Shown one piece after another: positions 7,275 to 13,490 of a DNA stretch of 58,157 nucleotides. The translations under genes were made by a program, and so were the position numbers. Origin of the DNA: a virus; IMG/VR virus record IMGVR_UViG_3300025127_000041, positions 1-58,157 of that record, one strand, 5' to 3'. The number at the start of each line of letters is the position of its first letter. The stretch's first letter is position 1. A model generated the notes under the pieces. That model was not told where the DNA came from and searched no databases. It saw nothing but the letters and a program-made list of their open reading frames with translations.

Positions 7275-8024
7275 ATGTCAAGCTACTACCGTTCTATATT
7301 AAACATACTAACAGTACCGTTCACGAATACTAAGAGTATATTACTTGATGGTGTGGATGATTATGTAGACTGTGGTAATCCTTCAAGTTTAAACTTTCAA
7401 CATACAGAACCTTTTTCTTTTAGTTTATGGTTTAAGAGAGATGCTAATAATATTTTTCACATACTATTATCTAAAATGAATCCATCAGGTAATCGTAGGG
7501 GTTACTTTTTAGGTATAAATTCAAGCAATGTTGTTGCAGTTATGTTAAGAACAGATACATCTTTTACATCACAAAACTTAACTTATAAAAGCACCAATAC
7601 TATAACAGATACTAATTGGCATCATATAGTTTTTACTTATGATGGTTTAACTGCACAAAGCAGTGGTAAAATTTATATTGACGGGGTAGCTGAAACAGTT
7701 GTTGCAACAGGTGGTGGTTCAATAACAAGTATAGAGTCATCTGCTACAACTCCTTTTTTAATGAGTGCGTTAAATACAACACCTTTATTACCTGCTAATG
7801 GTAATATTGACGAGGTTGGAATTTTTGGTTCAGAGTTATCAGCAAGTGATGTTACTGCGATATACAATAGTGGAGTGCCTAATGACCTTAGTTCATTGTC
7901 TCCTGTATCTTGGTGGCGTTGTGGTGATGGAGATACTTCTCCAACTCTGACAGATAACGGCAGTGGTGGCAATAATGGAACCATGACCAACTTTAGTACA
8001 TTCAGTACAGACGTACCAACATAA
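7275..8024 (+). CDS. LamG-like adhesin, paralogue A
   Basis: 249 residues: shared N-terminal block (SSYYRSILNILTVPFTNTKS then ILLDGVDD, residues 2-29), a LamG-like jelly roll with FSLWFKRD, WHHIVFTYDG and NGNIDEVGIFGSELSASDV, and a shared C-terminal block (CGDGDTSPTLTDNGSGGNN...FSTFSTDVPT, last 35 residues). The two ends are nearly the same in the genes at 8034 and 9151, whereas the middle differs. The termini probably anchor the protein and the middle contacts the receptor (inference). Confidence 0.82.
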   Translation: MSSYYRSILNILTVPFTNTKSILLDGVDDYVDCGNPSSLNFQHTEPFSFSLWFKRDANNIFHILLSKMNPSGNRRGYFLGINSSNVVAVMLRTDTSFTSQNLTYKSTNTITDTNWHHIVFTYDGLTAQSSGKIYIDGVAETVVATGGGSITSIESSATTPFLMSALNTTPLLPANGNIDEVGIFGSELSASDVTAIYNSGVPNDLSSLSPVSWWRCGDGDTSPTLTDNGSGGNNGTMTNFSTFSTDVPT

Positions 8025-8033
8025 ACTAAAGAT

Positions 8034-8705
8034 ATGTCAAACTACTACCGCTCCATATTAAACACTCTAACAGTACCGTTCACGAATACTAAGAGTATAT
8101 TGCTTGATGGAGTGGATGATGAAGTAACATTTAGTGATTTAACAAGTTCAGGCGTTTTTACTTTGTCTTTTTGGATGAAGCCAACAGTATTTAATTCTAA
8201 CAGTGGTAGCTTTGTAATGGGTAGTAGTGCTAATTCTCAAAACTTTATAAAACTACAAAGTGCAACTCAATTAAATTTTAAAATTGGTAATTCAGCTGCT
8301 ACATTTACTGAAAGCTCAAATGTTTTAGTATTAAATCAATGGCAGCACATAATGCTTGTTAGAGATGCTTCAAACAATGTTTTCGCCTATAGAAATGGTG
8401 CTGCTTTTGGTAGTTCAGTTGCGAAAACTACTACTCTTATAATTAATACCTTTAGTGAAATAGCAAGCTTTTTTACTTATAGTGGTGGTTTAGACGAGTT
8501 TGCTTTTTTTACTACTGACCAAACCGCCAACTTAACGGCAATATACAACGGAGGTCTACCTGCATCACTTGCATTATATAGCCCGCTAACTTGGTATAGA
8601 TGTGGTGATGGAGATACAGCTCCTACACTAACGGATAACGGAAGCGGTGGCAACAACGGAACGATGACAAACTTCAGTACGTTCTCAACTGACGTACCTA
8701 CATAA
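8034..8705 (+). CDS. LamG-like adhesin, paralogue B
   Basis: 223 residues. Same N-terminal (SNYYRSILNTLTVPFTNTKS) and C-terminal (CGDGDTAPTLTDNGSGG) blocks as paralogues A and C. The central jelly roll is shorter, with FTLSFWMKPT, WQHIMLVRDASNNVFAYRNG and GGLDEFAFFTTDQTANLTAIYNGG. The N-terminal block is conserved at DNA level; the C-terminal block differs mainly at synonymous positions. The next gene has its own promoter motif. Confidence 0.8.
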   Translation: MSNYYRSILNTLTVPFTNTKSILLDGVDDEVTFSDLTSSGVFTLSFWMKPTVFNSNSGSFVMGSSANSQNFIKLQSATQLNFKIGNSAATFTESSNVLVLNQWQHIMLVRDASNNVFAYRNGAAFGSSVAKTTTLIINTFSEIASFFTYSGGLDEFAFFTTDQTANLTAIYNGGLPASLALYSPLTWYRCGDGDTAPTLTDNGSGGNNGTMTNFSTFSTDVPT

Positions 8706-8715
8706 ATAAAATTAT

Positions 8716-8723
8716 TATCTTTG
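8716..8723 (+). promoter_or_regulatory. Promoter motif TATCTTTG inside the adhesin array
   Basis: TATCTTTG followed by TG, 16 bases before ATG 8740. It gives the last two adhesin-region genes (8740 and 9151) a start independent of the upstream copies. Confidence 0.6.
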
Positions 8724-8739
8724 TGTAAAACATAAAGAA

Positions 8740-9150
8740 ATGCCAACAATACCATATAACGAACAATTTGTCGGGATATCAGCCTCAGAGGATTTAATCG
8801 AAAGAGGATCAGCTCAGACAAACAGTGCAAGAACAATCTATACATACGCTGACATTCGAGGTCAAGCACAGTCCGCTGTAGCCATGGCAGGCGTAGTAAT
8901 CTCATTCACAGAGAATGAAATTTATAACACCTCAGGTGCAGCAGGAACGGGTAACATAACTAACAACCTTACGGATGCTAAGTTAGGAATCGTTCAGAAG
9001 CTATACCACCAAGAGGGGTCAGCTCCTTCAGTACCTGCGGGATGGGTTCTTATGGGCTCAGGTACATACAGTACAACAGCTCTTAATGTAATCTATGCTG
9101 AGTGGTGTGGAGGAACAAGAGTTGAGTATTGGATTGTACAGCCTGCATAG
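8740..9150 (+). CDS. Tail-fibre-region structural protein, unknown
   Basis: 136 residues, Thr/Ala/Gly-rich and beta-prone, no signal peptide (start MPTIPYNEQFVGISASEDLI; end YAEWCGGTRVEYWIVQPA). It sits between LamG copies with its own promoter, and its stop is directly followed by the ATG of the next adhesin. A virion or fibre-associated role is inferred from context only. Confidence 0.65.
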   Translation: MPTIPYNEQFVGISASEDLIERGSAQTNSARTIYTYADIRGQAQSAVAMAGVVISFTENEIYNTSGAAGTGNITNNLTDAKLGIVQKLYHQEGSAPSVPAGWVLMGSGTYSTTALNVIYAEWCGGTRVEYWIVQPA

Positions 9151-9897
9151 ATGTCAAGCTACTACCGTTCTATATTAAACATCCTAACAGTTCCATTCAC
9201 CAATACCAAGAGTATATTACTTGATGGTGTGGATGATTTTGTTACAATGGGAGATGTGTTAGACACATCAGATACAGCTGCAGATGCGTTGAGTCTTTCC
9301 TTATGGTTTAAAACAACTGATGGTTCTACTCAAGTTTTAGTCGGAAAACAAAATCCTAATTCACCATTTGAAGGTTATAGTATAGCCATAGTGAGCAGTA
9401 ATAAGATTTATTTCAACATTGGTAATTACACAGGGAATAAATACATACAATTAAGAAGTAGTGCAATTAGCAATTTATCCAATGGAAATTGGCATCACAT
9501 AGCAGTCACTTATGATGGCAGCAGAGCAGCAAGTGGAGTAAATATATACTTTGACAATAGCCCTTTAACTCTGACTATTGGCAACAATCAGCAGCCAGTT
9601 GGCACTCAAAATAGTCAAGACTTTATGATTGGGGCAAGGGGGACAAGTTCATCTAATGCATTGGAGTTTAATGGTAATATTGACGAGGTTGCATATTTTA
9701 CATCTGAACTATCAGCAAGTGATATTAATTCAATTTATGGCACAGGCGTTCCCAATGATATCAGTAGTTTAAATCCTGTTGGTTGGTGGAGATGTGGCGA
9801 TGGAGATACTTCCCCTACACTTACGGACAATGGCTCAGGAGGCAACAATGGTACAATGACTAACTTTTCAACTTTTAGCACAGATGTGCCTACTTAA
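9151..9897 (+). CDS. LamG-like adhesin, paralogue C
   Basis: 248 residues. N-terminal block almost identical in protein and DNA to paralogue A (7275), C-terminal block the same as A. The jelly roll has LSLSLWFKTTDGS, WHHIAVTYDGSRAASGVNIYFD and NGNIDEVAYFTSELSASDI. The central sheet edge differs strongly from A and B. Likely one of a set of alternative or co-assembled receptor-binding proteins. Confidence 0.82.
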   Translation: MSSYYRSILNILTVPFTNTKSILLDGVDDFVTMGDVLDTSDTAADALSLSLWFKTTDGSTQVLVGKQNPNSPFEGYSIAIVSSNKIYFNIGNYTGNKYIQLRSSAISNLSNGNWHHIAVTYDGSRAASGVNIYFDNSPLTLTIGNNQQPVGTQNSQDFMIGARGTSSSNALEFNGNIDEVAYFTSELSASDINSIYGTGVPNDISSLNPVGWWRCGDGDTSPTLTDNGSGGNNGTMTNFSTFSTDVPT

Positions 9898-9906
9898 AAA
9901 AAGTAT

Positions 9907-9914
9907 TATCTTTG
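9907..9914 (+). promoter_or_regulatory. Promoter motif TATCTTTG before the lysis region
   Basis: TATCTTTG followed by T, 16 bases before ATG 9931, with an A-rich leader AAAATAAAAAACT. It can drive the gene at 9931 and the lysis cassette behind it. Confidence 0.6.
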
Positions 9915-9930
9915 TTTAAAATAAAAAACT

Positions 9931-10191
9931 ATGAGCCTAAGAGTAGCAGACACATATACCACAGTATCAATAGATGACCTTCCAAAGATTGACTTTGCAC
10001 AGGTCGGAGAGACAAGCGAGAACACAATACGGAAATCACTTAATGATGCTGAGTTTGTTCTTAAGTATGATGCAGAGCCATCATTCATATCTGATGGAAC
10101 GGTAACACCTCTACAGACAATGACTCACGCACAATGCCTTACTCTCATGGATACATCTGAATGGACAGAGCCAATGCCCTTAATAGTATAA
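9931..10191 (+). CDS. Small conserved phage protein, unknown
   Basis: 86 residues (MSLRVADTYTTVSIDDLPKI, DFAQVGETSENTIRKSLN, ending HAQCLTLMDTSEWTEPMPLIV). The xDFxQVGETSxxTxRxSLxxxxFVxKY pattern is one I recall from aquatic phage genomes, without a known function. It lies between adhesins and the lysis cassette and is probably a minor structural protein. Confidence 0.65.
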   Translation: MSLRVADTYTTVSIDDLPKIDFAQVGETSENTIRKSLNDAEFVLKYDAEPSFISDGTVTPLQTMTHAQCLTLMDTSEWTEPMPLIV

Positions 10192-10193
10192 CC

Positions 10194-10517
10194 ATGGAAA
10201 TAACTGGAATGCAAATAGGATTTGACGCTATTGTATCATTAATATCAGCACTGATCGGTGCTGTTACAGTTTGGTATAGTCTCAAAAACAAAGTTGCTAT
10301 ACAGCAAGTTGTACTTGAAAATTTAACATCAGACATGGAGGAGTTGAAATCAGATAAGAAGGAAGCTCAGAACCAGTTGCATAAAAGAATTAACGACTTA
10401 AAAAATCAGGTTGAGTTCAACAGAGAAAAGAACGACGCCTCTCTTTCCGATCTAAAGATAGAGATGAGAGAGATGGAGCTTAGGATCATACAGGCGATCC
10501 AGACATTAAAAAAATGA
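10194..10517 (+). CDS. Membrane-anchored coiled-coil protein of the lysis cassette
   Basis: 107 residues from ATG 10194, two bases after the previous stop (an in-frame ATG at 10161 overlaps that gene and is less likely). A membrane helix (about 8-28, DAIVSLISALIGAVTVWYSL) is followed by a long charged coil (30-105) to the end. Such single-anchor coils in lysis cassettes can be holins, antiholins or spanin helpers. It overlaps the spanin start in ATGA. Confidence 0.7.
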   Translation: MEITGMQIGFDAIVSLISALIGAVTVWYSLKNKVAIQQVVLENLTSDMEELKSDKKEAQNQLHKRINDLKNQVEFNREKNDASLSDLKIEMREMELRIIQAIQTLKK

Positions 10518-10954
10518 ATCGATTTATATATATAGCAGTAATATCTCTGCTTATGTCCTGTACACCTCAGAGAAGGTTTACAAGACTTATAGAGAAACAT
10601 CCACACCTACTTACTACAGATACACTGTACGTTCATGACACCGTAGAGGTAATAGTGCCAGAGATTAGTGTAGATACGGTTGTAGAGATGTATGAGCTTC
10701 ATGATACTGTTTTTTTAGAGAAAGAACAGCTTAAGGTAAAGGTTTATATAGATAGAGAAAAAAAGGTATACATAGAGGGAAAGTGCGACACGGTAACTGT
10801 TAAAGAAGTTATAGAGAGAAAGATCCCTGTAAAGTACTACGAGAAGACACCTACATGGAGAAGGGTTCTTAATTGGTTTATGCTTATAATAGTAATAATT
10901 GCGATACTTTATATATCGTTTAGAATTTATAAATTTGTAAAAAAAAAGATATGA
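10514..10954 (+). CDS. Putative single-molecule spanin (u-spanin)
   Basis: 146 residues. The start MNRFIYIAVISLLMSC has a lipobox (LLMSC, Cys16), so the N-terminus should be lipidated and sent to the outer membrane. A periplasmic stretch rich in beta-strand Thr/Val pairs (DTLYVHDTVEVIVPEI, CDTVTVKEV) follows. A C-terminal membrane helix (about 119-138, WFMLIIVIIAILYISF) ends in a basic tail for the inner membrane. An outer-membrane lipoprotein joined to an inner-membrane anchor is the u-spanin plan known from phage T1 gp11. Spanins fuse the two membranes in the last lysis step. Confidence 0.75.
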   Translation: MNRFIYIAVISLLMSCTPQRRFTRLIEKHPHLLTTDTLYVHDTVEVIVPEISVDTVVEMYELHDTVFLEKEQLKVKVYIDREKKVYIEGKCDTVTVKEVIERKIPVKYYEKTPTWRRVLNWFMLIIVIIAILYISFRIYKFVKKKI

Positions 10955-11136
10955 AAAATAGATTATTTTCAAACTACATAACAACAATACTAGGTGTATT
11001 GGTTTTAGTTTTTTGCGGTGTGATGATATACACTGAGAAGGCTGACGTCGAGGAAATGTCAGGATGGTTAGCTGTGGGTCTTATGTTCCTTAGATCTAAA
11101 GACAGTCTTATAGCACTTCCTGCAAAAGAAAGATAA
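10951..11136 (+). CDS. Holin candidate
   Basis: 61 residues. A hydrophobic helix at about 9-27 (YITTILGVLVLVFCGVMIY) and a weaker one at about 38-48 (GWLAVGLMFL), then a charged end. Size, hydrophobicity and position between spanin and endolysin suit a holin, which opens the inner membrane to release the amidase. It starts in an ATGA overlap with the spanin and ends one base before the amidase. Confidence 0.6.
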   Translation: MKNRLFSNYITTILGVLVLVFCGVMIYTEKADVEEMSGWLAVGLMFLRSKDSLIALPAKER

Positions 11137-11137
11137 C

Positions 11138-11824
11138 ATGGAAAAGATAATCACATGTCCGCACTGCAATACGCAGTTCGACATGTCTATAAAGCCCACA
11201 AAGACAAGTTCAAAGTATCTATGGATATTTGACAATGGTCATGGTGGAGTCATAGACGGTGTCTATCAGACTATGGGTAAGAGATCTCCCGAATGGCCAG
11301 ATGGAAATGTTCTTTACGAGGGTGAGTTTAATAGAGCTATCGTAGATAGGCTGATGAAGATGTGTGACTCTAACGGTATAGATTCAGTTAATCTTGTAGA
11401 TACAAATGTAGATATAAGTCTAAGAGAGAGGGTAAACTCTGCAAACAAGATAGCAAAGTCGTCTGACAAGCCTTGTATATATGTAAGCATACATGCCAAT
11501 GGGTTTAGTGATGAGTCGGCAAATGGCTGGGAGGTGTTCACATCTCCAGGGGAGACAAAGTCAGATCGTATCGCAACTGTTTTGTATGAGAAGGCGAAGG
11601 CTGAGTTTCCAGAACGTAAGATGAGACCATCAACAGCTGATGGTGATCCTGACAAGGAAGCAAAGTTTACTGTACTAACAGACACATCTATGCCAGCTAT
11701 ACTTTCTGAAAACTTTTTCATGACCAACTACAGAGAGTGTCATGAGATACTAATGAGTGAGTCTGGAAGAGACAGGATTGCTAAAATACATTTTCAAATG
11801 ATTCAACAACTGGAAAATGGCTAA
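11138..11824 (+). CDS. Endolysin, N-acetylmuramoyl-L-alanine amidase (Amidase_3)
   Basis: 228 residues. Amidase_3 motifs are clear: FDNGHGG (His35), YEGEFNRAI (Glu61 or Glu63), YVSIHANG (His119) and the catalytic ILSENFFMTN (Glu191). These residues bind zinc and cleave the amide bond between MurNAc and L-Ala in peptidoglycan. The N-terminus holds CPHCNTQF, a CxxC element possibly from a zinc ribbon. No signal peptide, so release depends on the holin. The end overlaps the next small gene by eight bases. Confidence 0.92.
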   Translation: MEKIITCPHCNTQFDMSIKPTKTSSKYLWIFDNGHGGVIDGVYQTMGKRSPEWPDGNVLYEGEFNRAIVDRLMKMCDSNGIDSVNLVDTNVDISLRERVNSANKIAKSSDKPCIYVSIHANGFSDESANGWEVFTSPGETKSDRIATVLYEKAKAEFPERKMRPSTADGDPDKEAKFTVLTDTSMPAILSENFFMTNYRECHEILMSESGRDRIAKIHFQMIQQLENG

Positions 11825-11942
11825 CAACACGGCAACACTTCGAAAACCCAAGAAGAAACGAACAGGTATCCATAGCAAGAATAACTCAAGGTTAAAGAAA
11901 TCTGTTAATTACAAAAAGCCTTACAGAGGTCAAGGAAAATAA
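11817..11942 (+). CDS. Tiny basic protein, unknown
   Basis: 41 residues (KPKKKRTGIHSKNNSRLKKS, ending KKPYRGQGK), overlapping the amidase end by eight bases in another frame. I recall the ending KKPYRGQG from very short proteins of many aquatic phages. Probably binds nucleic acid; function unknown. A promoter motif follows eight bases after the stop. Confidence 0.6.
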   Translation: MANNTATLRKPKKKRTGIHSKNNSRLKKSVNYKKPYRGQGK

Positions 11943-11949
11943 AAATTAC

Positions 11950-11957
11950 TATATTTG
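11950..11957 (+). promoter_or_regulatory. Promoter motif TATATTTG before the packaging region
   Basis: TATATTTG followed by TA, 15 bases before ATG 11973. It starts the transcript that runs through the terminase and portal genes. Confidence 0.65.
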
Positions 11958-11972
11958 TACTAAATAACTGAC

Positions 11973-12224
11973 ATGGCAAAGATAGATTCATATTCAACAA
12001 CCACACCTACCGAGAACGATCTCTTGCTGGGATCTGATTCAGATGCTGCTAACGCTACAAAGAACTTTACTGTAGGATCCTTGCGTGACTACATGATAAC
12101 ATCTAGCGTACCAGCCACTGCGTCCTCAACAGGGACAGCTGGAACACTTGCCTATGATTCCAACTATCTATATGTTTGTGTAGCTACAAACACATGGAAG
12201 AGGGTTGCTATCGCCAGTTGGTAG
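11973..12224 (+). CDS. Small structural protein, fibre-like
   Basis: 83 residues. TPTENDLLLGSDSDAANATK and the ending AGTLAYDSNYLYVCVATNTW followed by KRVAIASW resemble the N- and C-terminal motifs of collar or fibre proteins in marine phages; here only a short form is present. The beta-prone, Thr/Ser-rich composition fits a virion protein. No enzyme motif. Confidence 0.65.
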   Translation: MAKIDSYSTTTPTENDLLLGSDSDAANATKNFTVGSLRDYMITSSVPATASSTGTAGTLAYDSNYLYVCVATNTWKRVAIASW

Positions 12225-12237
12225 TAAATAAAATTAA

Positions 12238-12474
12238 ATGAAAAAAATTGAAGAGGATGAGCTTGACAAATTAGTCGAGCTTAACAAGAATTACAGGGAC
12301 AATAAAAATCAGATAGCTGATATTGTGATCACTCTGGAGAGATTAAAAAATCAAAAGATAACATCGATAGCAAACCTAGAGATAGCAACCCATGACCTGG
12401 CTACCTATCAGAAAGAGATTGCGGAAAAGTATGGTGAGATCGACATAGACTTAAGGACAGGTGAATATAATTAG
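12238..12474 (+). CDS. Small coiled-coil protein, unknown
   Basis: 78 residues, Glu/Lys/Asn-rich, a predicted helical hairpin from residue 3 to 68 (prefoldin-like heptads such as LDKLVELNKNYRDNKNQIAD). It overlaps the following gene by 14 bases. An assembly chaperone or scaffold helper is possible near the head genes, without proof. Confidence 0.65.
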   Translation: MKKIEEDELDKLVELNKNYRDNKNQIADIVITLERLKNQKITSIANLEIATHDLATYQKEIAEKYGEIDIDLRTGEYN

Positions 12475-12679
12475 AAAGATATCTGTCGGTCCAGACTATA
12501 TGAAGTGTATGCACTACGTTGTTGGTCAGGAGGTTCTAAATAGAACTTACATAATAGAATCAATAATACAGGATCATACCGCTATATCTATATATATACG
12601 AAAGGATGATGAAATAGTTAAGTGGAAAGAGTTTAGTTCTACGATGCCTGTTTCTATAGAGTTTAAAATAGACTTCTGA
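12461..12679 (+). CDS. Small protein in the packaging region, unknown
   Basis: 72 residues from GTG 12461, overlapping the previous gene. The next in-frame ATG is at 12500 and would remove 13 residues including RKISVGPDY, which I recall as the start of related phage proteins, so GTG is preferred. Beta-rich (EVLNRTYIIESIIQDHTAIS). Its TGA overlaps the next ATG. Confidence 0.6.
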   Translation: MNIIRKISVGPDYMKCMHYVVGQEVLNRTYIIESIIQDHTAISIYIRKDDEIVKWKEFSSTMPVSIEFKIDF

Positions 12680-13236
12680 TGAAGTCTCCATACTGCTTCG
12701 TTATAAAACCTGTCGATGGAAGGCGTTATGATAACATACGTAGCTATGATGGAAAGGAGTTTATCATAAGTACGTCACAAGAGGATCACACCGTATCAAA
12801 TAGATTTGCAGAGGTTTTATCCATCCCTATATACTACGACGGACCTGTAAAGACAGGTGACATTGTTATAGTTCATCATAATGTGTTTAGGTATTATTAT
12901 GATATGCAAGGCAATCAAAAGAGTAGCTGGCATCACGTAATGAATGACATCTTTATAGTCGAGTCAAGTCAGTTATATCTTTATATGAGAGATGAGGTAT
13001 GGATGGCACCAGATCCTTTTTGCTTTGTTAGACCGATAGGGTCTGAGGACCATATGTTCACACAGCTAGGTAATCTTGAGCAGCTGTGGGGTGAGTTGGT
13101 ATTTAAGAATGATAAAATAGACTACGTCAATCAGGGAGATATAATATCATTCACACCAGACAGTGAGTACGAGTTCAGAATAGGTGAGGAGATACTTTAT
13201 AGAATGTACAATAGAAATATATGTCTAAAAAGGTAG
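12679..13236 (+). CDS. Tandem Cpn10-like domain protein (possible second co-chaperonin)
   Basis: 185 residues. Two halves each show a Cpn10-like order. First: PYCFVIKPVDGRR (4-16), a loop, FAEVLSIP, KTGDIVIVHHNVF (58-70), then DIFIVESSQLY (90-100). Second: DPFCFVRPI (112-120), GELVF (138-142), NQGDIISFTPDSEYEF (151-166), LYRMYNRNICL. The GD(I)VIxxxxxxx plus terminal DIxxV strands match GroES, but no GroEL-binding mobile loop is obvious. It may form a cap with seven sites from fewer chains, or be a structural relative in the head. The fold is inferred by eye. Confidence 0.6.
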   Translation: MKSPYCFVIKPVDGRRYDNIRSYDGKEFIISTSQEDHTVSNRFAEVLSIPIYYDGPVKTGDIVIVHHNVFRYYYDMQGNQKSSWHHVMNDIFIVESSQLYLYMRDEVWMAPDPFCFVRPIGSEDHMFTQLGNLEQLWGELVFKNDKIDYVNQGDIISFTPDSEYEFRIGEEILYRMYNRNICLKR

Positions 13237-13490
13237 AAATACTACAGGCTGCAAAGTTAGCTATAGATGAGTTAATCAAGGTTTTAAAGGAACCAATAAT
13301 AACCCATGCAGAAGATGATATAACTGCAGACAAAATGAAGAATGCAGCATCTGCTAAAAAATTAGCATTCGATGACGCCTTAGCTATGCTTCATAAGATC
13401 GAGGAAGAGGAGAGTGATAAGGAAGAGATAAAGGTTATCGATGCAGGCAAGAATGGTTTTGCTGAAGGAAGGGCAAAGAATGGAAAATAA
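13221..13490 (+). CDS. Possible small terminase subunit
   Basis: 89 residues, helical and acidic (MSKKVEILQAAKLAIDELIK; DITADKMKNAASAKKLAFDD; ALAMLHKIEEEESDKEE). Position directly before TerL is that of TerS, which recognises phage DNA for packaging, yet no helix-turn-helix is evident. It overlaps the genes on both sides (16 and 11 bases). The call rests on context. Confidence 0.5.
   Translation: MSKKVEILQAAKLAIDELIKVLKEPIITHAEDDITADKMKNAASAKKLAFDDALAMLHKIEEEESDKEEIKVIDAGKNGFAEGRAKNGK

Noticed and set aside
6487-9897. Diversity-generating retroelement acting on the adhesins
   Set aside because: No reverse transcriptase gene or template repeat was found; the paralogues differ by many changes of all kinds, not mainly at adenines.
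13441-13479. Longer TerL starting at ATG 13441
   Set aside because: It would overlap the preceding gene by 50 bases; ATG 13480 gives the short overlap usual in this operon.
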